64,000 nucleotides of DNA from positions 47,823 to 111,822 of the forward strand of contig CACYPV010000013.1 of the NCBI GenBank assembly GCA_902776375.1, in the 5' to 3' direction. Below the pieces are notes generated by a model. The model was not told the DNA's origin. It was given only the letters and a program-made list of their open reading frames with translations, and ran no database searches. This document shows positions 44,434 to 52,564 of the stretch, in pieces. Position numbers and translations under genes: made by a program. Source of the DNA: an uncultured Ruminococcus sp. (lineage in GTDB: Bacteria > Bacillota > Clostridia > Oscillospirales > Acutalibacteraceae). The first letter of the stretch is position 1; each line of letters starts with the position of its first letter.

Positions 44434-44700
44434 CAACTTTACCATACTGCGCGTATTATTTAAAACAGTAAACGCAAAGCAAAACAAAACGATTGTGTCT
44501 GCGTGACGGATAAGGGGTTTGCCGCAAGGCAAGCTTTGCGCAGGTTCTTTCGCCTTCGGCGAATCCCCTTATCCGTCACGGCGCCCCATAAATCGAGCTT
44601 ATAATAATCGATCGTTTTTTACATTATGTGGTATTTTATCTAGTGTTTTCGTTTGTGGCGCCGCGACACCTTCTCCGCGAGGGAGAAGGCTTTTCGGCGC
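44388..44700. repeat. Inverted-repeat element between the DUF559 gene and aroA
   Basis: Arms built around CCTTCTCC(CTCGC)GGAGAAGG occur in opposite orientation at about 44393-44414 and 44669-44691. Between them a perfect 16-bp stem, CGTGACGGATAAGGGG with CCCCTTATCCGTCACG (44502-44517 and 44565-44580), encloses smaller hairpins. No gene seen up to aroA. Confidence 0.75.
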
Positions 44701-44785
44701 ACAGCTAAACCTTAATTCGTTTAAATCAACGGCATATATTCTATAGATACACAACCATTACATAATACATTAAGTGGTAACAATT

Positions 44786-46045
44786 ATGAACAATGTGAAT
44801 TTTAACCCATTTACACCAAACGGGACTATATCAGCGCCGCCGTCTAAAAGCGACGTACACCGCGCTGTTATCTGCGCCGCGCTGTCCGGGGGCGTTTGCA
44901 CCATTTCGCCGGTCGCGCTGTCCGAGGACGTCAAGGCGACTATCGGCTGTGTTGAGGCGCTGGGAGCTAAAACCGCGCTAAAAGACAACGTGCTGACCGT
45001 TGACGGGCGCGAGATATTCAAAAACAAAGAAGCCGAGCTTGACTGCCGTGAGAGCGGCAGCACTCTGCGGTTCCTGATACCAGTAGCCGCGGCCGGCGGC
45101 GTGAGCGCTGTCTTTACAGGCGCAGGCAGACTGCCCGAGCGGCCTATCGGCGTTTACACCGACGCGCTGCCCGAAAAGGGCGTGACCTGCCAAACCGAGG
45201 GCGGGCTTCCGCTGCAAATAAGCGGCAAGCTGCAAAGCGGCGTTTTTAAGATACCCGGCAACGTCAGCTCGCAGTTCATTACAGGTCTGCTTTTTGCCCT
45301 TCCCCTGCTCGACGGCGACAGCGACATCGTGCTGACCTCGCCCATCCAGAGCGCGGGCTATATCAACATGACTATCCGCACGATGTCGAAGTTCGGCATT
45401 GAGGTCGACATGACCGACAAGGGCTGGCACGTGCGCGGCAAGCAGCGCTACATACCCACCGACTACACCACCGACGGCGACTGGTCGCAGGCGGCATTCT
45501 TTCTTGTCGCGGGAGCTGTCGGCGGCGAGGTGACAGTACAGGGCGCCAACATCGACTCATCTCAGGGCGACCGCAGGATAGCCGCTTTGCTGCGCGAGTT
45601 CGGCGCCGAGGTGATCCAGGACGGCGGCAGCATTACCGTTAAAAAAGCGCCTATGCGCGCGATCGAGATCAGCGCAGCGCAGATCCCCGACCTTGTTCCC
45701 GTTTTGGCGGTGTGCGCCTGCTTTGCCGAGGGGACTACCAGGATCACCGACGCGGAGCGTCTGCGCATAAAGGAAAGCGACCGCCTGAAAACCACGGCGG
45801 CACTGCTCAACTCGCTGGGCGGCAAGGTTAAGGAGCTGCCCGACGGCTTGGAGATAACCGGCGTGAAGCGGCTTAAAGGCGCGGCTGTCGACGGCTGCAA
45901 CGACCACCGCATAGTGATGTCGGCGGCTGTCTGCGCGGCGGGCTGTGAAGGCGGCATCACCTGCTCCGACGCATGGAGCATCAACAAAAGCTACCCTGAT
46001 TTTTACGACGATTATGCGAAAATCGGAGGCAGGGTCAAGTTATAA
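44786..46045 (+). CDS. aroA: 3-phosphoshikimate 1-carboxyvinyltransferase (EPSP synthase)
   Basis: Joins shikimate-3-phosphate and PEP to give EPSP. Motifs are SAPPSKSDVHRAVI (Lys and Ser binding phosphate), CRESGSTLRFLIPVA, GRLPERPIGVY, NVSSQFITGLLFALPLL, DGDWSQAAFFLVAGA, ERLRIKESDRLK, and CNDHRIVMSAAV. 419 residues from ATG 44786; a GTG at 44774 is in frame, and the ribosome site is weak. It is separated from aroB by the DUF559 gene and an inverted-repeat element, so it may have its own promoter. Confidence 0.95.
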   Translation: MNNVNFNPFTPNGTISAPPSKSDVHRAVICAALSGGVCTISPVALSEDVKATIGCVEALGAKTALKDNVLTVDGREIFKNKEAELDCRESGSTLRFLIPVAAAGGVSAVFTGAGRLPERPIGVYTDALPEKGVTCQTEGGLPLQISGKLQSGVFKIPGNVSSQFITGLLFALPLLDGDSDIVLTSPIQSAGYINMTIRTMSKFGIEVDMTDKGWHVRGKQRYIPTDYTTDGDWSQAAFFLVAGAVGGEVTVQGANIDSSQGDRRIAALLREFGAEVIQDGGSITVKKAPMRAIEISAAQIPDLVPVLAVCACFAEGTTRITDAERLRIKESDRLKTTAALLNSLGGKVKELPDGLEITGVKRLKGAAVDGCNDHRIVMSAAVCAAGCEGGITCSDAWSINKSYPDFYDDYAKIGGRVKL

Positions 46046-46077
46046 GTTATAGGTTATAAGTAATAAGAGGTGTTACT

Positions 46078-46179
46078 ATGTCCTCATGCTTTGGAGATAA
46101 AATCAAAATTTCAATATTCGGCGAAAGCCACGGGCAACGTGACGTTGCATCCAGTTCGCGCACCTCACCATTGCGCTGA
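46078..46179 (+). CDS. Mini-ORF: truncated duplicate of the aroC start with a new tail
   Basis: The first 19 codons copy the start of aroC (MSSCFGDKIKISIFGESHG against MSSTFGNKIQISVFGESHG). The frame then diverges for 14 codons to a TGA at 46177. AAGAGG stands 8 bases before the ATG. A GCAACGT/ACGTTGC palindrome follows the break. It lies in the leader of intact aroC, so it is either debris of a tandem duplication or a translated upstream peptide. Confidence 0.6.
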   Translation: MSSCFGDKIKISIFGESHGQRDVASSSRTSPLR

Positions 46180-46227
46180 CTTGAAATTCTGATTCACGCG
46201 TTTTAACATAAAATAGGAGGAAACACT

Positions 46228-47310
46228 ATGTCCTCAACCTTTGGTAACAAAATTCAAATTTCAGTATTCGGCGAAAGCCACGGGAACGGCATTGGCGTGG
46301 TCATTGACGGGCTGCCCGCGGGCGAAGCTATCGACATGGACGATGTACTTGCGCAAATGGCTCGCCGCGCCCCCGGCCGCGACAAGACCGCCACTCCGCG
46401 CAGGGAGAGCGACCTGCCCAAGATCCTTTCGGGTATGCTCGGAAACACCCTTACGGGCGCGCCGCTTTGCGCGGTCATTGAGAACGCCAACACGCGCTCG
46501 CAGGATTACGGCGATCTGCTGACAAAGCCGCGCCCGGGTCACAGCGACTACACGGCGTTCGTCAAATACAAAGCCGCCAACGACATTCGCGGCGGCGGAC
46601 ACTTTTCAGGCAGACTGACCGCTCCGCTCGTGTTCGCGGGCGCTGTTTGCCGTCAGCTTTTGGAGAAGAAAGGCATAAAAATCGCAGCCCATATAAGCAG
46701 CATCGGCGGCGTTAAGGACGATCCGTTTGATCCTGTTTATATCGACGACGCTCTTATAGAGCGGCTCAACCGCTCCCCCTTCGCGCTTATCAGCGAGAGC
46801 CGTGAAGCCGAAATGCGCGCCGAGGTCGAAGCCGCGCGCCTTGAAAGCGACAGCGTAGGCGGCGTTATCGAGTGCGCCGTGACCGGACTGCCCGCAGGGC
46901 TTGGCGAGCCGATGTTCGACGGCGTTGAGGGCGTTATAGCAAAGGCTGTTTTCGGCGTTCCCGCGGTAAAGGGCGTCGAATTCGGCGCGGGCTTCGCGCT
47001 TTCCGAAATGCGCGGCTCACAGGCTAACGACCCGTTCCGCTTTGAGGGCGGCAAGGTCGTGACCGAAACGAACAACTGCGGCGGTATTTTGGGCGGTATA
47101 ACCGACGGCATGCCCCTTATTTTCCGCGCGGCGATAAAGCCCACCCCGTCCATAGCGCGGCAGCAGAAAACCGTCGACTTGCAGACGGGCGAAAACACCG
47201 TGCTGGAAGTAAAGGGCAGACACGATCCCTGCATTGTTCCGCGCGCGGTGCCGGTTATTGAGGCGGCGGCAGCCTTGGCGCTGATAAATCTTATGGAGGG
47301 CGGCTTATGA
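46228..47310 (+). CDS. aroC: Chorismate synthase
   Basis: Converts EPSP to chorismate with reduced FMN. Motifs are VFGESHGNGIGVVIDGLPAG, RRAPGRDKTATPRRESD, RPGHSDYTAFVKY, DIRGGGHFSGRLTAP, NNCGGILGGITDGMP, KPTPSIARQQ and GRHDPCIVPRAVPV. 360 residues. AGGAGG precedes the ATG. Its stop overlaps the pheA start (ATGA). Confidence 0.97.
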   Translation: MSSTFGNKIQISVFGESHGNGIGVVIDGLPAGEAIDMDDVLAQMARRAPGRDKTATPRRESDLPKILSGMLGNTLTGAPLCAVIENANTRSQDYGDLLTKPRPGHSDYTAFVKYKAANDIRGGGHFSGRLTAPLVFAGAVCRQLLEKKGIKIAAHISSIGGVKDDPFDPVYIDDALIERLNRSPFALISESREAEMRAEVEAARLESDSVGGVIECAVTGLPAGLGEPMFDGVEGVIAKAVFGVPAVKGVEFGAGFALSEMRGSQANDPFRFEGGKVVTETNNCGGILGGITDGMPLIFRAAIKPTPSIARQQKTVDLQTGENTVLEVKGRHDPCIVPRAVPVIEAAAALALINLMEGGL

Positions 47311-48437
47311 GAGATTTAAGCGAGATACGCAGGGATATCGACGAGATCGACAGCCAGCTTATCGACCTTTTCAAGCGCAGGATGGACTGCGCCAAAGAGG
47401 TGGGCTACTATAAAAAGGAACGCGGTATACCCATCCTGAACCAACAGCGCGAGGACGAAATACTCGCCAAGGTGCAGGAAAAGGGCGGCGAACACGGCGC
47501 AGCCGCGCGGCTGCTGTTCACCGACATACTGGAGCTTTCGCGCGCGCTTCAACACAACATCATCGGAAGCGGACAGGCGCTGCGGCAGAAGATCACCTCT
47601 GCACGGGAAATGCCGGCAGCTAAGGGGATAACCGTCGCCTATCAGGGAATAAAGGGCGCAAACAGCTATGAGGCGCTGCGCTGGCTTTTTCCCGAGGCTG
47701 ACCCAATAAGCCGCAAAACCTTTGAGGACGTTTTTAACGCGGTCGACTCAGGCAAGGCAACCTTTGGGATTTTGCCCGTTGAGAATTCCACGGCGGGCTC
47801 GGTATCGGCGGTTTACGATTTGATTTTGAAGCACCGTTTTTATATCGTAGGGGCGCTGGACATGCGCGTAGAGCACTGCCTTGCGGGTCTGAAACAGGCG
47901 ACGCTTGAAGATATCGAGATAGTTTGGTCGCATCCTCAGGCGCTTTCCCAATGCGAAAGGTATATCACGAAGCACGAACTGACAGCCGTTCCCAAGGCGA
48001 ACACCGCGGTTGCGGCGCGCGACGCCGCCAAAGAAAAGCGGCTGAACGTTGCGGCGATCTGCACGCCAGAGGCGGCGCACGAATACGGCTTGCAGATATT
48101 TGAACGCGGACTTCAGGACGACCCCTACAACACCACACGCTTTATCGTGATTTCCAAGGAGCTTTACATCGCCCCCGACGCGAATAAAATCAGCCTTTGC
48201 TTCTCGCTTCCCCATGTTAAGGGCTCGCTTTATAATCTGCTTTGCCGCTTTAACTCGCTTGGGCTGAACCTGACAAAAATCGAGTCGCGCCCCGCAAAGG
48301 GCAAGGATTTTGAATACCTGTTTTACCTCGATTTTACCGGAAACGTTCACAGCGAAAACGTGATAAGCTTGCTCAGCCGGTTGAGCGAGGAAATGCCGGA
48401 ATTCAGCTTTTTGGGCAACTATAACGAAACGACTTGA
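47307..48437 (+). CDS. pheA: Bifunctional chorismate mutase / prephenate dehydratase (P-protein)
   Basis: Makes phenylpyruvate for phenylalanine. The N-terminal AroQ-type mutase (about 1-90) starts LSEIRRDIDEIDSQLIDLFK. The dehydratase (about 105-285) has VAYQGIKGANSYEALRWLFP, GILPVENSTAGSVSAVYDL, SHPQALSQC and the catalytic NTTRFIVI. The C-terminal ACT domain has KGSLYNLLCRFNSLGLNLTK and ESRPAKG, which normally bind phenylalanine for feedback. 376 residues. Translationally coupled to aroC; end of the cluster. Confidence 0.96.
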   Translation: MRDLSEIRRDIDEIDSQLIDLFKRRMDCAKEVGYYKKERGIPILNQQREDEILAKVQEKGGEHGAAARLLFTDILELSRALQHNIIGSGQALRQKITSAREMPAAKGITVAYQGIKGANSYEALRWLFPEADPISRKTFEDVFNAVDSGKATFGILPVENSTAGSVSAVYDLILKHRFYIVGALDMRVEHCLAGLKQATLEDIEIVWSHPQALSQCERYITKHELTAVPKANTAVAARDAAKEKRLNVAAICTPEAAHEYGLQIFERGLQDDPYNTTRFIVISKELYIAPDANKISLCFSLPHVKGSLYNLLCRFNSLGLNLTKIESRPAKGKDFEYLFYLDFTGNVHSENVISLLSRLSEEMPEFSFLGNYNETT

Positions 48438-48463
48438 ATAATACTAATACCTAATAAAAAGTA

Positions 48464-48588
48464 GACAATCTTTGCGGTCTATTTTCCGCATACTGCGTTG
48501 TCGTCCTTGCAAGGCGCCAGCCTTGCTGCGTCCTTCGCCTTGTCTTGCGAAAAATATCCTCGCAAAATATAAGTCTACTTTCTATCAG
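48464..48588. repeat. Long imperfect palindrome
   Basis: AGTAGAC, TTTGCG, TTTT and CGCA on the left recur inverted as TGCG, AAAA, CGCAAA and GTCTACT on the right, around a centre of nested GCAAGG/CCTTGC hairpins. It shares TTTGCGGTCTATTTT with the mgtE leader hairpin. Confidence 0.7.
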
Positions 48589-48590
48589 TA

Positions 48591-48619
48591 TTGACAATTT
48601 TACGATAATAATCTATAAT
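48591..48619 (+). promoter_or_regulatory. Perfect consensus promoter of the putative antitoxin RNA
   Basis: TTGACA, 17 bases, TATAAT. No ORF follows on this strand. Confidence 0.85.
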
Positions 48620-48625
48620 AAAACT

Positions 48626-48706
48626 ACAGGGAACCGTTTAAGCGGTTAGCCGATAGAAGATTATTTGTTTAATAACCGTCCAATGGCCGTTGGGCGGTTA
48701 TTTCTT
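48626..48706 (+). ncRNA. Putative small RNA antitoxin, convergent with the 23-residue peptide gene
   Basis: Predicted from the consensus promoter to the terminator at 48671-48703, about 80 nt. The 5' part forms AACCG/CGGTT. Its start CTACAGGG-N(about 10)-GCGGTTAGC is repeated at the start of the opposing transcript. The 3' end is complementary to the end of the peptide ORF and its downstream region. Expression is not shown. Confidence 0.6.
48671..48703. terminator. Shared hairpin terminator of the convergent pair
   Basis: AATAACCG(T)CC pairs with GG(G)CGGTTATT, followed by TTTCTT on the plus strand. It overlaps the stop codon of the minus-strand peptide. Confidence 0.75.
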
Positions 48707-48769
48707 AATACATTTTATGACTTCGACGAGTGTTATTAACAAAATGATCAACAATACTGTTTCCGTCAT
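48698..48769 (-). CDS. 23-residue hydrophobic peptide, putative type I toxin
   Basis: ATG at 48769 follows GGGGGTGAT at good spacing. The product starts MTETVLL, is hydrophobic through about residue 18 (leucine/isoleucine-rich with one acidic residue) and ends in a basic tail (IKCIKK), as in Fst, Ldr and TxpA-type membrane toxins. The mRNA start folds CACTCCC onto GGGGGTG, which hides the ribosome site, a common control in such toxins. It has its own consensus promoter and faces a small RNA transcribed toward it. It is too short for default gene callers. Confidence 0.65.
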   Translation of the reverse strand: MTETVLLIILLITLVEVIKCIKK

Positions 48770-48827
48770 ATGTATCACCCCCATTCATCGGGAGTGCTAA
48801 CCGCCTGAACTACCCTGTAGCCTTTTA

Positions 48828-48856
48828 ATAATATTCCAAAATCGCATTAAAGTCAA
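48828..48856 (-). promoter_or_regulatory. Promoter of the hydrophobic peptide gene
   Basis: TTGACT, 17 bases, TATTAT on the minus strand; predicted start near 48820, directly before CTACAGGG. Confidence 0.75.
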
Positions 48857-48895
48857 GAAACAACCTTGTAATATTACTTATGATTTTTATACAGA

Positions 48896-48924
48896 ACACC
48901 GGCAGATGATAAGTCTGCCGGTGT
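48896..48924 (-). terminator. Hairpin after the hybrid kinase gene
   Basis: ACACCGGCAGA pairs with TCTGCCGGTGT. The T run is stronger on the plus strand; probably serves the kinase on the minus strand. Confidence 0.6.
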
Positions 48925-48937
48925 TTTTATGCTGTAT

Positions 48938-51900
48938 TTATTCTTTCTGCTCTGCTTCCCAGATAAGCTCCTCGAGCGTTGAGTAGAGGTGCTCGGGCTC
49001 GACGGGCTTCGAGAGATGCGCGTTCATTCCCACTTGAAGCGAGTGCTGCACGTCCTCGTCGAAGGCGTTGGCGGTCATGGCTATTATCGGCACCCTTTGC
49101 GCGTCGGGTCTGTCGAGCTTACGGATAGCGGCGGTAGCCTCAAGCCCGTCCATTTCGGGCATGCGCACGTCCATAAGTATCGCGTCGTAGTAGTTTGGCG
49201 CGCTTTCGGCGAACATCTCTACGGCAAGCCTGCCGTTGTTGGCGTGATCGAGCTGCGCGTCCTTCATAGCCAAAAGCTGGTTTATTATCTCGGCGTTGAT
49301 GAAAATATCCTCGGCAAGCAGGATGCGCTTGCCCTTGAGGTCGACGCGGCGTTTTTCCTTCATAAGGCTGAGGTTGTTTTTGCGGGCGATGCGCTCGAAC
49401 TCGTCGATGATATCCTCGGCGATGAGCGGCTTAGCCAAAAAGCTGTCTACGCCGCAGGAAAGCGCCTCGTCCATGATCTCGTCCCAGTTGAACGAGGTAA
49501 GGATGATCACGGTGGATTCCTTGTCATAGTGCTCGCGTATCTTCTTGGCGGTCTCAAGCCCGTCCATGCCCTGCATTATCCAGTCCATAAGCACCAGATT
49601 ATACGGGTTGTGCTTTGTGTACTGAACGCGGAGCTTATTAAGCGCCTCGCTGCCGCTGTGGCATACATCCGCGTGAATGCCCATTTCGCCCAATACTATG
49701 CGCGCGTGCTCGGCGGCGACCTTATCGTTATCGACGATAAGCACACGCATGTCCTTGGGCTCGATGTAGCAGCGTATCATGCCGGCACGGTCGCTGTTGT
49801 TTAGCGTTACCACAACAGAGAACTCGGAGCCGACGCCCTTTTCCGACTGCACCGAGATGGTTCCGTTCATAAGCTCGACGATATTTTTTGTTATCGCCAT
49901 GCCCAGACCCGTGCTGCCGTATTTGTTTTTGACGCCGCTGTTTTCCTGAGTGAAGGAGTCGAATATCTTGGGTATGAAGCTCTGCTTCATGCCGATGCCG
50001 GTATCCTTTATAATGAATTTAAGCATCGACTTATCCTCAAACACGGCGATCCGCTCTATGGTGAGGGTAACGCTGCCCTCCTCGGTAAATTTCACCGCGT
50101 TGCCCAAAATATTGATGAGCACCTGCTTTAGCTTCATGTCATCGCCGATGTAGTAGTCCGACACGCCGCCGACGACCTTGCACTCATACCGCAGTCCCTT
50201 TTCCTCACACTGCGACATGACCATAGTATTGATCTGCTCTAAAATGCTTTTGAGCGAAAATTCTTCCTTGCGCAGCACTATTTTGCCCGACTCGATGCGG
50301 CTCATGTCGAGGATATCGTTGATAAGCTGCAGCAGGTGGTGGGCGCTGCCGTTGATGTTTTTGAGGTAGCCGTGAGTTTTCATCGAGACGGATTCGTCCT
50401 GAAGCGCGAGATTAGTAAGTCCGATGATCGCGTTCATAGGTGTGCGTATCTCGTGGCTCATGTTTGACAGGAAGGCGGTTTTTGCCTTGTTTGCTTCCTC
50501 CGCCTGAGTCAGCGCCTGTGCGAGCGCGTTGTTTTTGGCTATGGATTCGCGCATTTCGGCGTCGACTATGGTCAAGCCCAAAACAACGTGAACTACTCGT
50601 TTTGTAGAATCGTCCGCTCCGCTGAGCTTTACCATAGTTACCTTCTCGTAGTACTCTTTGCCGTCGCGGTTGATAAGATAACGGAAGTTGATCTTTTTAT
50701 TATTGGCGAGCTTTTCACGCACATTCCACGGGTCGATAAAATACACAAATCCCTTGCGGTAGCTCTTTTCAATATACCTTTCGGCATATGCCGCAAAGTT
50801 TTTGTAATATTCAAAGTGAACGCCCTCGGGGTGCTGATTCACCCACTCGGGATCAGAGCGGAAGCACACCGCGTCGTCCTCGTCCAGATTGACCTGATAA
50901 ACGCTTCTGTAGTCGGAAGCTAAGGCGGTGATTATCTTCTCCTGCTCGTTGCGGCGGGCTTGCTCGTCCAAAAGCTGCTGCTGCAGGCCAAGCCTCGCCT
51001 CAAGCTCCTGCTGCTTGGCAAGGCTTGCCGCCTCGGCGGTTTTTATGCGCATCATCTCGGTGATGTCGACGTGCATTCCCATTATGCACATCTGCCCCGC
51101 TCTGTTTATGAACTTTACCTTAGTTCCCTGCAAATTGCGCACCTCGCCTTTTGCGGTACGCGCTTCATCAAAGTAAACGTACGGTCTGTCCATGGACAAA
51201 GCTGTTTTGTCGTACTCGGCAAGACGCCGCGCGGTATCTTCATCAAAAAGCTCAAAATCGGTTTTGCCTACTACGCCGTCGGGCGAGGTTTGGTTCGCGT
51301 ACTTGGCAAAGGCTTGGTTGCACGATACGTAAACGCCTGTGTCCGCTCTTTTTGAGAAAGTCATGGCGGGGATGTTAGTAAGCATTGAGGTGACGGTATC
51401 GACCATCTCGGCAACGCGCTTTACCGCCTCGTACTGCACGTGCAAACGCTTGTTTTCTTCCTTAGCCTGCGTCGCCTCCAGCTCTGCCAGCTCTGCCTTT
51501 TGCATCGCGCGGTATTCCTCGTCCACGTCCTTGAAGCCTATTGTAACGCCCATGGCGCCGGGCAAATCGAGCTTGCCTACGTCTATGCGGAAATAGCGCG
51601 ACGGCGTTCCGTCGTTGTACTTGCGGAGGAATGTTACTGAAAACTGATCCTTTGTTTTGAATTGTTCAAGGATATCTTCTATAGAAAGCTCCCGGCGGAT
51701 GCGCTCGCGGTCGACGTCGTCGACCATGTTTTCAACAAGCGGTATTCTTGCAATGGGATACGGCGCGTCGGTCAGCATTTTTCTTAGGCTGTCCGAGGGC
51801 GCCTTGCTTTCGTCGGCGTAATACAGCGACCAGTGACCGGTCGTTACGTCGTCGATGACCCACACGGTATGGTAAAAGCGGGTAAGAGTGTCGATGACCG

Positions 51901-52342
51901 TTTCGCGCATCTTTCTTTTTCTTTCCAGCTCCAGATACCTTTTATTTATATCCGAGATAAAAACGTAATACACGCCGCCGTACTCAGGCGTCTCGACATA
52001 ATGACCGAAATCGTTGACCCAGATCACATCTCCGTCCTTACGGCGGATGCGGTATTCAACGTAGTCGTATTTATTTCTGTTATGATCTATCTGCCGGACT
52101 ATCGAATCTGATATCTCACGATAATCCTCGGGGTACACCATTCCGCGGAAGGTATAGCCCGTAAGCTCGCGGAACTCATCCTCGTTGTCGCAGCCGAAGA
52201 TATTGAACACCTCGCGGTTCGCGTAGATAAGCTCCTCGTTGCCCTCAGCCTTATAGACGAAGTATCCGCCGGGCATTTGGTCGCAAAACCTGTCGACCAT
52301 AGGATCATTCAGATTTTTCAGTTCAAAGCGTGGATCAGACAT
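48938..52342 (-). CDS. Soluble hybrid sensor histidine kinase with PAS domains and two receiver domains
   Basis: Order: N-terminal PAS (about 20-135, NREVFNIFGCDNEDEF to DINKRYLE); a second sensory region; a PAS at about 330-440; coiled coil; another PAS-like part. The HisKA box is FLSNMSHEIRTPMNAIIG (phospho-His near 630). The HATPase has NILGNAVKFTEEG and DTGIGM. Two receiver domains follow, with phosphoacceptor Asp in LVLMDWIM and AILMDVRMPEMDG. No membrane span, so it senses an internal signal. No HPt or DNA-binding partner lies nearby. ATG 52342 follows GAGGTG; the frame opens at a GTG 9 bases earlier. Confidence 0.92.
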   Translation of the reverse strand: MSDPRFELKNLNDPMVDRFCDQMPGGYFVYKAEGNEELIYANREVFNIFGCDNEDEFRELTGYTFRGMVYPEDYREISDSIVRQIDHNRNKYDYVEYRIRRKDGDVIWVNDFGHYVETPEYGGVYYVFISDINKRYLELERKRKMRETVIDTLTRFYHTVWVIDDVTTGHWSLYYADESKAPSDSLRKMLTDAPYPIARIPLVENMVDDVDRERIRRELSIEDILEQFKTKDQFSVTFLRKYNDGTPSRYFRIDVGKLDLPGAMGVTIGFKDVDEEYRAMQKAELAELEATQAKEENKRLHVQYEAVKRVAEMVDTVTSMLTNIPAMTFSKRADTGVYVSCNQAFAKYANQTSPDGVVGKTDFELFDEDTARRLAEYDKTALSMDRPYVYFDEARTAKGEVRNLQGTKVKFINRAGQMCIMGMHVDITEMMRIKTAEAASLAKQQELEARLGLQQQLLDEQARRNEQEKIITALASDYRSVYQVNLDEDDAVCFRSDPEWVNQHPEGVHFEYYKNFAAYAERYIEKSYRKGFVYFIDPWNVREKLANNKKINFRYLINRDGKEYYEKVTMVKLSGADDSTKRVVHVVLGLTIVDAEMRESIAKNNALAQALTQAEEANKAKTAFLSNMSHEIRTPMNAIIGLTNLALQDESVSMKTHGYLKNINGSAHHLLQLINDILDMSRIESGKIVLRKEEFSLKSILEQINTMVMSQCEEKGLRYECKVVGGVSDYYIGDDMKLKQVLINILGNAVKFTEEGSVTLTIERIAVFEDKSMLKFIIKDTGIGMKQSFIPKIFDSFTQENSGVKNKYGSTGLGMAITKNIVELMNGTISVQSEKGVGSEFSVVVTLNNSDRAGMIRCYIEPKDMRVLIVDNDKVAAEHARIVLGEMGIHADVCHSGSEALNKLRVQYTKHNPYNLVLMDWIMQGMDGLETAKKIREHYDKESTVIILTSFNWDEIMDEALSCGVDSFLAKPLIAEDIIDEFERIARKNNLSLMKEKRRVDLKGKRILLAEDIFINAEIINQLLAMKDAQLDHANNGRLAVEMFAESAPNYYDAILMDVRMPEMDGLEATAAIRKLDRPDAQRVPIIAMTANAFDEDVQHSLQVGMNAHLSKPVEPEHLYSTLEELIWEAEQKE

Positions 52343-52492
52343 AATCAACACCTCAAATCGGTATTAGTTACAATTTCCTAATATATATAATATCATATAA
52401 TTACTGTATATGCAACCCAAAAAAGCTTGACATTATTTAGTTATTTTGCACATGCAGTTAGAGTTTTGCCCGTTGCCGCGGCAAGCGCGCAG

Positions 52493-52523
52493 AAAACCTC
52501 CCCCGTCGCTTGTACGGGGGAGG
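52493..52523 (-). terminator. Terminator of the cytolysin-like gene
   Basis: CCTCCCCCGT pairs with ACGGGGGAGG around a 7-base loop; on the minus strand TTTTC follows. A similar hairpin lies at 17086-17113. Confidence 0.65.
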
Positions 52524-52564
52524 CTGTCTTTGTTCTGTATCGTGTGTACTATTGAAGTGTATCG

